Below, in pieces: positions 23,844 to 31,769 of a stretch of 35,674 bases of DNA; the stretch's first letter is position 1; each line of letters starts with the position of its first letter. The stretch is from Bacillota bacterium (GTDB lineage Bacteria > Bacillota > Sulfobacillia > JAUYEF01). A model generated the notes under the pieces. The model saw only the letters and a program-made list of their open reading frames with translations, did no database searches and was not told where the DNA came from. The stretch lies in NCBI GenBank assembly GCA_030691635.1, contig JAUYEF010000427.1, positions 1 to 35,674 on the forward strand. The letters run 5' to 3'. Position numbers and translations under genes: made by a program.

Positions 23844-24377
23844 TCAGACGAGTATCAGCGCCACAAGCGCCCCGCAGAGCAGGCCCATTTGCCTGTAGAG
23901 AAGCGCGTACTTGGCGCTCCTGTCCCTCGCCTCGCCGATATGAACGCCGAGTTTGCCTATCATCGCCGCAAGGTGCCTGGCCTGATCCTTCCGGTCAGAG
24001 ACGCCCAGAGCCGGCCCGAGAAGACGCAGCGCGTCGATGTCGGCCCTGTCCACCAGCAGCAGGCCGCCCAGCGAGTCCAGTGCGCTCGCCCATGCTTTCC
24101 CCGCAGAATCCCCGTCGCCGGAGCGCAGGTTCTGGGAAACACGCTCCAGGAAGGCCCTCGGAGCGCCCGAACATGGCCGCGCCGCCTCATCGAGCGCGGC
24201 AGCCAGGGTGGCCGACTGGTACTCCACCAGCGTTATCAGCCGTTCGAGCGCCGCCCGCAGTTCCTCCAGCACCCGGAGCCTTTTCTCAAGCCTGCCCGCC
24301 GCAAAGGACCCACACAGCACGCCCGAGGCGATGACAAGCCCGGCGCCGGTGAATCTGATGACTGCCGCCATGCTCAT
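23844..24377 (-). CDS. spoIIIAB: Stage III sporulation protein AB (SpoIIIAB)
   Basis: About 177 residues from ATG 24377, which overlaps the spoIIIAA stop by 4 bases (ATGA). It has an N-terminal helix, a soluble helical domain (LEELRAALERLITLVEYQSATL) and a C-terminal hydrophobic segment after RHLAAMIGKLGVHIGEARD, similar to type II secretion GspF-like proteins. It works with the SpoIIIAA ATPase. The frame is open upstream to 24596 but that stretch lies inside spoIIIAA. Confidence 0.92.
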   Translation of the reverse strand: MSMAAVIRFTGAGLVIASGVLCGSFAAGRLEKRLRVLEELRAALERLITLVEYQSATLAAALDEAARPCSGAPRAFLERVSQNLRSGDGDSAGKAWASALDSLGGLLLVDRADIDALRLLGPALGVSDRKDQARHLAAMIGKLGVHIGEARDRSAKYALLYRQMGLLCGALVALILV

Positions 24378-25195
24378 AATGCGCCCCCCAGCGGGCCACG
24401 CAGCAGTGTGACGCCGCGGCCATCGCAGACTTCCTCGACGGTCCCGGGCCCGCGCCTGCAGCTGAGCAGGATGATCCGCGAGAACGTGCTGGAGGACACC
24501 AGCCGCTGCAGAGAAGGCCTGTTCGCGAGGTCCTTCTTGCCTGCGCCGTGGGCCGAAGCGATGACGGCGACACCGGCGCAAGAAGCTTCGACGCACGCCT
24601 GCGCATCTTCGGCTGTGCCTATCTCGTCCGTGACGACAACATCGGGGGTCATGGCCCGGATGAGCATCATCATGCCCTCCGCCTTAGGGCAGGCGTCGAG
24701 GACATCCGTCCGTGGGCCGACATCGTTCTGGGGCACGCCCCGGTAGCAGCCTGCGATCTCAGACCGCTCATCAGCTATGCCCACATTCTGCGGCGCGACG
24801 CCACGGGCCGGGATGCCGCCGCTCAACAGCCTGGAGATCTCCCGGAGCATCGTGGTCTTGCCGGACCCCGGAGGGCCGACTATGAGTGAACTGGCCGGAC
24901 GCGAGTTATCGATCATGTGGGGAATCACAAGGTCGGCCGCGCCGGGGCAGTCGCGAGTGACCCTGATGTTGAAGCTCCGCACGTGTTTAATGGTCTTCAC
25001 CTTGCCCGCTTCAACGACTGCCTTGCCTGCCATGCCGATCCGGTGTCCGCCCTTTACGGTGATGTACCCGTTGCGGAGCTCTTCCTCGAAGGCATGCACG
25101 GAGTTCGCAGACACCATGTTGAACATCCTGGTCACGTCCTCGGCGTCGACCACGTGAGGCGCTCCATTTCCGACCAGGACCTCGCGCTGGTCCAT
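24374..25195 (-). CDS. spoIIIAA: Stage III sporulation protein AA (SpoIIIAA) ATPase
   Basis: A secretion-type ATPase thought to drive the SpoIIIA-SpoIIQ channel. From the first ATG it has 273 residues, with Walker A GPPGSGKT (107-114), a PQNDVGPRTDVLD segment, Walker B PDVVVTDEIG and an ASAHGAG motif. Family members are usually about 305-330 residues, and the missing N-terminal part is encoded upstream in the same frame (see 25196-25354). The true protein is therefore longer, and either starts at a non-standard codon or the sequence contains a frameshift. First gene of the spoIIIA operon, expected to be sigma-E controlled. Confidence 0.93.
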   Translation of the reverse strand: MDQREVLVGNGAPHVVDAEDVTRMFNMVSANSVHAFEEELRNGYITVKGGHRIGMAGKAVVEAGKVKTIKHVRSFNIRVTRDCPGAADLVIPHMIDNSRPASSLIVGPPGSGKTTMLREISRLLSGGIPARGVAPQNVGIADERSEIAGCYRGVPQNDVGPRTDVLDACPKAEGMMMLIRAMTPDVVVTDEIGTAEDAQACVEASCAGVAVIASAHGAGKKDLANRPSLQRLVSSSTFSRIILLSCRRGPGTVEEVCDGRGVTLLRGPLGGAL

Positions 25196-25354
25196 CAGCA
25201 GGACACACGGCAGCCCGGTCCTGACCCTGATCTCGGACAGCCTCTCAAGCGCAGCGTCCGGATAGGCGGATAGCGTTCCCGCAACTTGCCGCCTCAGCTT
25301 CTCTGGGAAGAAGACCAGAAGTTCCTCTTCGATTCTTGTAAGCGCTCCTGGCAG
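25196..25354 (-). other. In-frame upstream coding extension of spoIIIAA (non-ATG start or frameshift)
   Basis: The frame stays open from a stop next to 25382 into spoIIIAA and encodes a typical SpoIIIAA N-terminus, including ALERLSEIRVRTGLPCVLL just before the first ATG. This stretch has no ATG, GTG or TTG in frame. A CTG at 25354 lies 7 bases after GGGGGGAG (25362-25369) and would give about 326 residues. Alternatively, an ATG at 25382 is one base out of frame, and removal of one G from the six-G run (25364-25369) would join it to this frame. The coding extension is clear; the start mechanism is not. Confidence 0.75.
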
Positions 25355-25389
25355 GGCCCGACTCCCCCCAAGCTTGTCTCATGTTCTAA

Positions 25390-25418
25390 AGCATATTAGG
25401 GCCGGGCCGGCCGTATGA
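25390..25418 (-). promoter_or_regulatory. Candidate sigma-E promoter of the spoIIIA operon
   Basis: On the minus strand TCATACG (25412-25418) and AATATGCT (25390-25397) are 14 bases apart and partly fit the sigma-E pattern (KMATATT, then CATACAHT; 5 of 7 and 5 of 8 matches). The position directly upstream of spoIIIAA is right. A transcript from here would start close to the out-of-frame ATG at 25382. Confidence 0.35.
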
Positions 25419-25430
25419 GTACTTTCCGGT

Positions 25431-25468
25431 CAACAAGAAGCAGGGCGGTCCTTGACGATCGCCCTGCT
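25431..25468 (-). terminator. Terminator after the zinc-ribbon protein gene
   Basis: A perfect 9-base stem AGCAGGGCG/CGCCCTGCT (25439-25447 with 25460-25468) with a 12-base loop is followed on the minus strand by TCTTGTTG. It starts 25 bases past the stop of the upstream gene and separates it from the spoIIIA operon. Confidence 0.7.
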
Positions 25469-25492
25469 CTGCGCGCAATTGGCGTGGTTCCG

Positions 25493-25951
25493 CTATTCTT
25501 TTGGAAGCGAGTCCTCATCGCCGTAGAGACGGTGGCCGTGCGGCCGGCGCGACACCAGAGGGGCCTCGTCCTCGTCAACGGTGTAGTCTTCTTCGAAGAC
25601 CGTTTCACCGCACTTCGGGCAAATCAGCTTAACCTGCCCGTCATCCCCTGTGTCGTAGTCGTCCTCTATAACCAGGACGTTACCGCAGGACGGGCACTCG
25701 AACTCAGCATACTCGTCGGATTCCAGATCGCCCAGGTACTCCTCCTCAACAGCGGCAAGGTCTTCGTCTATGGCATCCACATACTCTCTAAGTTCCTCGA
25801 ACGAGCTCTTCACGCCCGCGATTTCGCCCGCTATCTCCTCCAGCACCTCAAGAATCCCGGAAAGCAACCTGCCTTCGTTCGTTTCAGCGGAGACGTTCAG
25901 GCCTTTGGCGAGCCCTTGCAGATAAGACACCCTGCTCTTGATCTCGTTCAT
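25493..25951 (-). CDS. CD1247-domain/zinc-ribbon protein of unknown function
   Basis: A 152-residue acidic protein. The N-terminus (NEIKSRVSYLQGLAKGLNV) and following coiled-coil-like helices match the CD1247 N-terminal domain of clostridia. The C-terminal half holds a zinc ribbon with CPSCGN and CPKCGE pairs, then an acidic tail. Related genes are often placed next to efp or spoIIIAA, as here. Some databases call them AraC-like regulators, but no DNA-binding helix-turn-helix is visible. The ATG at 25951 is 6 bases after GGAGGAG; a GTG at 25957 is less well placed. Function unknown. Confidence 0.85.
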   Translation of the reverse strand: MNEIKSRVSYLQGLAKGLNVSAETNEGRLLSGILEVLEEIAGEIAGVKSSFEELREYVDAIDEDLAAVEEEYLGDLESDEYAEFECPSCGNVLVIEDDYDTGDDGQVKLICPKCGETVFEEDYTVDEDEAPLVSRRPHGHRLYGDEDSLPKE

Positions 25952-26098
25952 TCGCACCCTCCTCCTGCATCTTTTGTAAAGTTGCCATGAAGGAAGGCTA
26001 ATATTCGGTTGCCGCGCGGGCGCGTTCGCTGCCGTCTGGAGCCATTCCTCGCCGCCTGGGACCCACTCGCTACCATCGCGAGACCCTCTGTCTGCCGC

Positions 26099-26656
26099 TT
26101 AGACCCTTTCTATGTAAGTCCTGCTCCTAGTGTCGACCTTGATCTTGTCGCCTTTGTTCACGAACAGCGGGACCTTGATGATCGCGCCTGTCTCGAGAGT
26201 CGCGGGCTTTCCGCCGCCTGTGGCCGTGTCCCCGCGGAAGTTGGGCTCGGTCTCGACCACTTCAAGGTCGACAAAGTTCGGGATCTCCACTCCGAGCGTC
26301 GTCCCCTCATAGGTCAGAAGCCAGATGTTCATGTTCTCCTTGAGGAAGTCGATACCGTCGCCTATTTTGTCCCCGGTGAGCGGGATCTGCTCGAACGACT
26401 GGGAATCCATCACTATGTACTCAGTGCCCGTGTTGTACAGGTACTGGCATTCCCGCCTCTCCACGTGCGCCCGTGGGAGTTTCTCGCCGGCATCAAAGGT
26501 GCGTTCGAGCACGGCGCCTGTCTTCACGTTCTTCAGCCTGGTGCGTACGAACGCGGAGCCTTTGCCCGGCTTCACGTGCTGGAATTCGACGACTGAGTAC
26601 ACCTCACCGTTGTACTCGATTGTGATGCCTGTCTTGAAGTCGTTTGTCGAGATCAA
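26099..26656 (-). CDS. efp: Translation elongation factor P
   Basis: A 185-residue EF-P with three domains. The [10 protein letters not shown] loop carries Lys32, the usual modification site, and the C-terminus has the [21 protein letters not shown] pattern. EF-P relieves ribosome stalling at polyproline. The start is TTG, 8 bases after GGAGGGG, giving the family N-terminus [13 protein letters not shown] modification enzymes (EpmA/B, EarP, YmfI) are not in the window. The gene follows the Xaa-Pro peptidase gene, the common Firmicutes order. Confidence 0.97.
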   Translation of the reverse strand: MISTNDFKTGITIEYNGEVYSVVEFQHVKPGKGSAFVRTRLKNVKTGAVLERTFDAGEKLPRAHVERRECQYLYNTGTEYIVMDSQSFEQIPLTGDKIGDGIDFLKENMNIWLLTYEGTTLGVEIPNFVDLEVVETEPNFRGDTATGGGKPATLETGAIIKVPLFVNKGDKIKVDTRSRTYIERV

Positions 26657-26696
26657 TCTCTGCCCCTCCCATCAGGTCGCCGCATCGGACCCACAC

Positions 26697-26714
26697 GACG
26701 AGCGGACGCTCGTC
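26697..26714 (-). repeat. Short perfect palindrome between pepQ and efp
   Basis: GACGAGCG (26697-26704) and CGCTCGTC (26707-26714) form a perfect 8-base inverted repeat in the 91-base gap. No T-run follows on the minus strand, so it is not a standard intrinsic terminator. It could be an operator, a pausing hairpin or a transcript-processing site. Confidence 0.4.
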
Positions 26715-26747
26715 TCCAGGCCTTCCCTGTCTCTAGGTCTTCCCGCA

Positions 26748-27815
26748 TCAGCCGATCTCTATCAGGTGCTTGGGCACGTGCGTCAGGTTCTTGTACCCGT
26801 CCTCCGTTATGGCGACGAGATCCTCGATCCTGACACCGCCCCACCCAGGCACGTAGACGCCAGGCTCAACGCTCACGACATTTCCCGGGACAAGCGCGAC
26901 GCCGGCGGAACGCTCACCGAGGCTCGGCATCTCATGTACGGCCAGCCCCACCCCGTGCCCCAGGGTATGGCCGAAATGCTCACCGTGGCCGGCTTGCTTT
27001 ATGATGTCCCTGGCCACGGCGTCAACGGCGGCGCAATCCTTGCCCGGGCCGATCGCATCAAGGGCGGACGTCTGAGCCCTGAGCACAAGTTCATAGACCC
27101 TGCGCTGCTCTTCCGAGGCTCTGCCCACGACGACCGTCCTGGTGGCGTCGGAGCAATAGCCGGATACTTCAGCCCCATAGTCTATTGTGACAAAATCGCC
27201 CTCTTCGATGAGCTTCGCTGAGGCGCGGCCGTGCGGCATGGATGACCGCTTTCCAGAGGCAACGATGATATCAAAGGCGAGGCGTTGTGCGCCTTCTCTG
27301 CGCATGAGGAATTCCATCTCGAGGGCTATGTCGCGTTCGCTTGTACCGGGCCTGATCTTCGCGAGCACTGTCATGAAGGCGTTGTCCGCGATGACCGCGG
27401 CTTTCGTCATCAGGTCGATCTCGGAAGCCGTCTTCCGCGCCCTGAGCCCGACCAAGAGCCGCTCGCACGGCACAAGATCCACACCGGTCAGCTGGTGCTT
27501 CAGCCTCTCAAACCACAGGACCGTGGCATAACTCGGGTCGAAAGCGATCCTGGACGCTCGAGACTCCATCACGATCTGTGGCAGCACGTCGCCTTCCGGC
27601 TTGCCCTCGACGATCCTGAAACCCGGCGCTTCGGCTGCAGCTTGCTCTGTGTACCGGAAGTCCGTCATCAGCACGGCATCGTCGAGCGTCACCAGCACCG
27701 TTCCGGCGCTCCCGGAAAAGCCTGATGCCCAGAGCCTGTCCTCCGGCCGGGCAATAATGATGCCCTCCAGCGACTCGTCGCGGAGAGCAGCACGTATCCT
27801 ATCGAGATCTGCCAT
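26748..27815 (-). CDS. Xaa-Pro peptidase (M24 family)
   Basis: A 355-residue M24 metallopeptidase (PepP/PepQ/YqhT type) removing residues next to proline in small peptides. It has the N-terminal creatinase-like domain and the C-terminal pita-bread domain with metal ligands in VTIDYGAEVSGYCSDATRT, the GHTLGHGVGLAVHE histidines, SVEPGVYVPG and GGVRIEDLV. The set is complete, so it should be active. It starts at ATG 27815, with a GTG three bases upstream also possible. Aminopeptidase versus prolidase activity cannot be separated by eye. Confidence 0.93.
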   Translation of the reverse strand: MADLDRIRAALRDESLEGIIIARPEDRLWASGFSGSAGTVLVTLDDAVLMTDFRYTEQAAAEAPGFRIVEGKPEGDVLPQIVMESRASRIAFDPSYATVLWFERLKHQLTGVDLVPCERLLVGLRARKTASEIDLMTKAAVIADNAFMTVLAKIRPGTSERDIALEMEFLMRREGAQRLAFDIIVASGKRSSMPHGRASAKLIEEGDFVTIDYGAEVSGYCSDATRTVVVGRASEEQRRVYELVLRAQTSALDAIGPGKDCAAVDAVARDIIKQAGHGEHFGHTLGHGVGLAVHEMPSLGERSAGVALVPGNVVSVEPGVYVPGWGGVRIEDLVAITEDGYKNLTHVPKHLIEIG

Positions 27816-27835
27816 CACATCAGCCCCCGGATCCT

Positions 27836-27893
27836 GGCTTTCGCGCCATTACCAATAGTAACACACGGTAGTGGCGTCTTGCCATAGAAAGCC
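27836..27893 (-). repeat. Nested inverted repeats in the leader of the Xaa-Pro peptidase gene
   Basis: GGCTTTC (27836-27842) pairs with GAAAGCC (27887-27893), enclosing GCCATTACC (27845-27853) and GGTAGTGGC (27867-27875), which pair with one mismatch. The structure fills most of the gap between the AbrB-like gene and the peptidase gene and lacks a T-run. It could be a regulatory leader hairpin or an attenuator. Confidence 0.4.
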
Positions 27894-27921
27894 CGGATGC
27901 GGCCAATCTCCAGTAGCCTGC

Positions 27922-28089
27922 CTACTTGCGTTCCGGAGGAACCACCCCAAGCGGGACCCTCGTGATGATCACCTGACCGCCGACTGCGGACATCCTGACG
28001 AGACCCTGCCCTTCGATGCCGATGCGCACCAGCGCTTCTCTCGGGATCGACACAGTTCCACCCATGGAAACTATGGCCTTCAGGCTCAA
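27922..28089 (-). CDS. Small AbrB/MazE/SpoVT-type transcription regulator
   Basis: A 55-residue protein containing the swapped-hairpin AbrB fold: MGGTVSIPREALVRIGIEG, then GLVRMSAVGGQVIITRV. This is a lone DNA-binding domain without the C-terminal ligand domain of SpoVT. The start is TTG (28089, or the adjacent TTG at 28092), set by GGGGAGGAG. No toxin partner lies next to it, so an antitoxin role is not supported; a DNA-binding regulator of its neighbours or of sporulation/transition-state genes is more likely. A 100-base gap with inverted repeats separates it from the peptidase gene. Confidence 0.8.
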   Translation of the reverse strand: MSLKAIVSMGGTVSIPREALVRIGIEGQGLVRMSAVGGQVIITRVPLGVVPPERK

Positions 28090-28119
28090 CAAGGACTCCT
28101 CCCCGGTAGTGGCTGTCTG

Positions 28120-28153
28120 ATTCTAGCACCACCGGGTGGTGGCGATTTGTCAA
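28120..28153 (-). promoter_or_regulatory. Promoter-like region with palindrome upstream of the AbrB-like gene
   Basis: On the minus strand there is a perfect TTGACA (28148-28153) and an extended -10 TGCTAGAAT (28120-28128), but 22 bases separate the hexamers, too far for normal sigma-A use. Between and overlapping them lies a perfect palindrome CACCACC-N-GGTGGTG (28127-28141). Activity could rest on the extended -10 alone, with the palindrome as an operator, possibly for the AbrB-like protein itself. Confidence 0.4.
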
Positions 28154-28206
28154 AACGTGCGTCGTCGGACAAGCAGTTTTATATTGAAAGTCGAATCGTG
28201 TCTGGC

Positions 28207-28231
28207 GGCCCCCGGAGCACCGGCGGGGGCC
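28207..28231 (-). terminator. GC-rich hairpin after glyA, possible terminator
   Basis: GGCCCCCG (28207-28214) and CGGGGGCC (28224-28231) form a perfect 8-base stem with a 9-base loop 36 bases past the glyA stop. There is no T-run behind it, so it may pause RNA polymerase or protect the 3' end rather than terminate by itself. Confidence 0.4.
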
Positions 28232-28266
28232 TAACGTAGCCGCGCTGCTTACTGCTCCAACCAGCG

Positions 28267-29508
28267 CTACTGGTAGATCGGGAACGCGCACGCGAGCGCT
28301 ATGGCCTTCTCGCGGACGGCCGCGAGCGCTGCCTCATCCTTGCGGCCGGCGACGGTGTCCGCGATGAGCTCAGCTATCCTGGCCATCTCCGGCTCTTTCA
28401 TACCGCGGCTGGTCACCGCCGGAGTGCCGACCCTGATGCCGCTCGTCGTGTTGGGTGGCTTGGAGTCAAACGGGATGGCGTTCTTGTTCACCGTGATGTG
28501 CACCGTATCCAGGACCTGCTCCACCGTCCTGCCGGTGACTCCCTTGGGCGTGAGGTCCACCAGCATCAGGTGGTTGTCTGTGCCGCCTGACACCAGCCGG
28601 AAGCCCTGATTCACCAGAGCGTCCGCCAGCGCTGCAGCGTTCTTGATGATCTGCTGCTGGTACGCCTTGAAGCCCGGCTCCATGGTCTCTTTGAACGCTA
28701 CGGCCTTGGCCGCGATGATGTGCATCAGCGGCCCACCCTGGATGCCCGGGAAGACGGCCTTGTCTATGGCCTTGGCGAACTCGGCCTTGCACAGGATGAG
28801 CCCGCCTCTCGGCCCCCGCAGCGTCTTATGCGTGGTGGTCGTCACGAAGTGCGCGTAGGGCACCGGCGACGGGTGCAGCCCGGCGGCAACCAGGCCCGCG
28901 ATGTGGGCCATGTCCACCATGAGATATGCGCCGACCTCATCGGCGACTTCGCGGAAGAACTTGAAGTCGATTATCCTGGAGTAGGCGCTGGCCCCGGCGA
29001 CGATCATCTTCGGCTTCGACTCCAGCGCGAGCCGCCTGAGCTCGGCATAGTCGATGCGCTCGTCGTTCTGGCTCACGCCGTAGGGCACGATCTTGAAGTA
29101 CTTGCCCGAGATGTTCACGGGACTGCCGTGAGTCAGGTGGCCGCCATGGGCAAGGTTCATACCCAGTATGGTGTCGCCTGGCTCCAGCATCGCGAAGTAC
29201 ACGGCAGTGTTCGCCTGGGCTCCCGCGTGAGGCTGGACGTTTGCGTGCTCTGCCCCGAAAATCGCCTTAGCACGCTCGATCGCGAGCGTCTCAGCGATGT
29301 CCACCTTCTCGCAGCCACCGTAGTAACGGCGCCCGGGGTAACCCTCAGCGTACTTGTTTGTCAGCACTGTGCCGGCCGCCTCAAGCACGGCGTCGGATAC
29401 TATGTTCTCCGAGGCAATGAGCTCGATCACCGACTGCTGCCGCTCGAGTTCCTGCATGACCGCGGAGTAGATTTCTGGATCCACCCTCTTCACATTCTCA
29501 AGGTGCAC
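28267..29508 (-). CDS. glyA: Serine hydroxymethyltransferase
   Basis: A 413-residue PLP enzyme interconverting serine and glycine with tetrahydrofolate/methylene-tetrahydrofolate. It has [25 protein letters not shown], the HAGAQAN and [12 protein letters not shown] segments and the PLP lysine in [14 protein letters not shown] (Lys228). Full length. The start is GTG 29508. It lies 26 bases after lpdA at the end of the glycine cleavage operon, so methylene-tetrahydrofolate from glycine cleavage can be used directly to make serine, or the reverse. Confidence 0.97.
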   Translation of the reverse strand: MHLENVKRVDPEIYSAVMQELERQQSVIELIASENIVSDAVLEAAGTVLTNKYAEGYPGRRYYGGCEKVDIAETLAIERAKAIFGAEHANVQPHAGAQANTAVYFAMLEPGDTILGMNLAHGGHLTHGSPVNISGKYFKIVPYGVSQNDERIDYAELRRLALESKPKMIVAGASAYSRIIDFKFFREVADEVGAYLMVDMAHIAGLVAAGLHPSPVPYAHFVTTTTHKTLRGPRGGLILCKAEFAKAIDKAVFPGIQGGPLMHIIAAKAVAFKETMEPGFKAYQQQIIKNAAALADALVNQGFRLVSGGTDNHLMLVDLTPKGVTGRTVEQVLDTVHITVNKNAIPFDSKPPNTTSGIRVGTPAVTSRGMKEPEMARIAELIADTVAGRKDEAALAAVREKAIALACAFPIYQ

Positions 29509-29534
29509 TTCCCGAGCCCCCCTTTCGCGTGGAA

Positions 29535-30935
29535 CTACCTCATCCTGGCCAGGTGAATCGGTTGTCCCCCGATCCCGTGGGACGCCTCCATGATCGCCTC
29601 CGGCAATGTCGGGTGCGCGTGGACCATGTCCGCCAAGTCTTTGGCCGTAGCTTTCATCTTCAGAGCCACAGCTCCTTCATGGATCAGATCATCCGCGTGG
29701 GGGCCCATGATGTGCATCCCAAGCAGCCTGCCGTCACGCTCGTCCGCAACTATCTTGACCACGCCCTCCGTCTCACCCATGGCCACTGCCCGGCCGTTGG
29801 CCGTGAACGGGAACTTCGATACCTTCACGGCAATGCCGGCCTCCCTCGCTTCCGCTTCCTTCAGCCCGACGCTGGCGACCTCTGGGATCGAGAACACGCA
29901 GCCGGGAACGACTGAGTAGTCCATCTCGGCATCGTGGCCGAAGATGTTCTCCATGGCGACGATACCTTCGGCCGAGGCCACGGGGGCGAGGTAATACTTG
30001 CCGACCACGTCCCCGATCGCATAGATGCCCGGCACGCTGGTCCTCATCCTGGAGTCCGTCTTGATCCCCTTCCGGTCGTACTGGACACCGAGCCCGTCCA
30101 GGTCGATCCCACCGAAGTCCGGCACCATGCCCATGGCCACCAGGACCACTTCAGCCTTGTACTGGACCTTCTTGCCCTCCTTGTCGTCGCAGCGGACAAG
30201 TCTCTGCCCGTCCTCCGTCTCGACAATCTCCTTGATGTACATGCCGGAGTTGACCGAAATCCCCTTGCGCTTGAGCACGACCATCAGCCTGCGCGCGATC
30301 TCCTCATCTATGGGAGGCAGGATCACGGGCGAGCGCTTGATGATGTCCACCTTCGTGCCCCACGCGTTGTAGATGCAGGCAAACTCGACGCCGAGCACGC
30401 CGCCTCCTATGACGAGCATGGTCTTGGGCACGGATTCGAGTTCCAGAGCATCGTCGCTCGAGATGGTCAGGGCAAGGCTTTCCTTGGGAACGGGCGGCTG
30501 TTGCTGAGATGCGCCGGTGGCGAGGATCACGTTCTTTGTTTCCAGCTCCAAAGTCGTGCCGTCGTCACGTTTGACCACGACCCTACCCGGTTCGGGAACG
30601 CTGCCCCATCCTTTGATGAGTTCTACCTTGTTGCTTGAGAACAGGCGCTCGACGCCCGTGACGAGCTGCTCGACCACCTTCCTCTTCCGTGCCATCGCGA
30701 CCCCGAGGTCGAAGGACACTTCGCCCACGTTCGTCCCGAACTCCGCGGCGCGTGTCGCCGTGAGGTAAACCTCGGCGCTGCGCACAAGGGCTTTGGTAGG
30801 GATGCAGCCCCTGTTCAGGCAGCAGCCGCCGAGCCTTCCGCCCTCCACGACCGCCACCTTGCCGCCGAGCTGCGCGCCCTTAATCGCGGCGACGTAGCCG
30901 CCCGGCCCTGAACCTACAACCACGACATCGTACAT
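29535..30935 (-). CDS. lpdA: Dihydrolipoyl dehydrogenase
   Basis: A 466-residue flavoprotein disulfide reductase, the L-protein of the glycine cleavage system (and E3 of 2-oxoacid dehydrogenases). It has the FAD motif [12 protein letters not shown], redox cysteines C39 and C44 in [12 protein letters not shown], the NAD motif [12 protein letters not shown] and the C-terminal catalytic base in [11 protein letters not shown]. The family usually reads GGTCLN; here the Thr is Cys, giving two adjacent cysteines. It is 12 bases downstream of lipM in the gcv-lip-lpdA-glyA operon, and no 2-oxoacid dehydrogenase E1/E2 genes are present, so the glycine cleavage role is favoured. Confidence 0.95.
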   Translation of the reverse strand: MYDVVVVGSGPGGYVAAIKGAQLGGKVAVVEGGRLGGCCLNRGCIPTKALVRSAEVYLTATRAAEFGTNVGEVSFDLGVAMARKRKVVEQLVTGVERLFSSNKVELIKGWGSVPEPGRVVVKRDDGTTLELETKNVILATGASQQQPPVPKESLALTISSDDALELESVPKTMLVIGGGVLGVEFACIYNAWGTKVDIIKRSPVILPPIDEEIARRLMVVLKRKGISVNSGMYIKEIVETEDGQRLVRCDDKEGKKVQYKAEVVLVAMGMVPDFGGIDLDGLGVQYDRKGIKTDSRMRTSVPGIYAIGDVVGKYYLAPVASAEGIVAMENIFGHDAEMDYSVVPGCVFSIPEVASVGLKEAEAREAGIAVKVSKFPFTANGRAVAMGETEGVVKIVADERDGRLLGMHIMGPHADDLIHEGAVALKMKATAKDLADMVHAHPTLPEAIMEASHGIGGQPIHLARMR

Positions 30936-30947
30936 TCCGCCTACCCC

Positions 30948-31769
30948 CTACCTCTTCTGGTTCCACCCAGCATCTGCGTATTTTTTGCGCAGGAGCCGCT
31001 CTGCCGAGTCCCGCTCGCGGGCACTCAATTCCTGCTCCACGAATTCTATGTCAAGGCACCTGGAGAGTCCTTCCCTGAGCGCCGCGCACACTTCCGCGAA
31101 CTCGGGGCGGCGTTGCAGGAATTCCGAAAGCCCTCCGGCCTTCTTGGCCAGTGTTGAGTCAAGCCTGTTCCTTGCGGCATCGGATTTCAGCGTAAGCACG
31201 GACGTCAGACGCGCCGGCAGAAACGTGATGGGAATCGAGCCATGCTGCAGGATTGTGCCCATCTTCCTCGTCTGGGCGCTTCCGATGACCTTCTTCCCCT
31301 GGCAGACAACTTCATACCAGGAAGGCGAGTCGAAGCAGGCCGCCGATGAGTGCTCGCGCGGGTCGTGCCCCGCCTCCTGGGCAGCAACCATTCCTGCCTC
31401 CATGCCGAGAGCCCTGAGGCCTTCGACAAGGCCGGTGCTTATCCGCCTGTATGTCTCGACGACACTGCCTGGGAACTCGGCCTCTCGCACGATGATGCCG
31501 TACGTGACTTCATCGTCGTGGAGCACTGTCCTGCCGCCCGTGGGACGCCTGACCAGGTCGTAGCCGGCCTCAGCGACCCTTCCCAGGTCGATCTCACGCT
31601 CCAGCCGCTGGAAGTAGCCGATCGAGATTGTGGGCGGGTCCCAGGCGTAGAACCTGAGAGTGGGTGGCGACGCCCCTTCGGACACCGAGAACATGATGGC
31701 CTCGTCTATGGCCATGTTCGAAGCGCCCCGGTGAGGAGCGTCATAAATGACTCGCCATCTTGCGGTCAT
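30948..31769 (-). CDS. lipM: LipM-type octanoyltransferase / lipoate-protein ligase family protein
   Basis: A 273-residue protein of the BPL/LplA/LipB family. It has RRPTGGRTVLHDDEVTYGI (residues 74-92), ACFDSPSWYEVVCQGKKVIG and SAQTRKMGTILQHGSIPI. Cys145 in ACFDSPS matches the acyl-carrying cysteine of B. subtilis LipM, and the lysine in GKKVIGSAQTR is the shared substrate-binding lysine. LipM moves octanoyl groups from acyl carrier protein to GcvH, which is then sulfurated. A ligase activity on free lipoate is the alternative. The ATG overlaps the stop of the radical SAM gene upstream (ATGA). The position inside a glycine cleavage operon fits lipoylation of GcvH. Confidence 0.87.
   Translation of the reverse strand: MTARWRVIYDAPHRGASNMAIDEAIMFSVSEGASPPTLRFYAWDPPTISIGYFQRLEREIDLGRVAEAGYDLVRRPTGGRTVLHDDEVTYGIIVREAEFPGSVVETYRRISTGLVEGLRALGMEAGMVAAQEAGHDPREHSSAACFDSPSWYEVVCQGKKVIGSAQTRKMGTILQHGSIPITFLPARLTSVLTLKSDAARNRLDSTLAKKAGGLSEFLQRRPEFAEVCAALREGLSRCLDIEFVEQELSARERDSAERLLRKKYADAGWNQKR

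Noticed and set aside
25425-25436. TTGACC as a sigma-A -35 element for spoIIIAA
   Set aside because: No TATAAT-like sequence occurs 16-18 bases downstream, and the hexamer is the tail of the terminator hairpin of the preceding gene.
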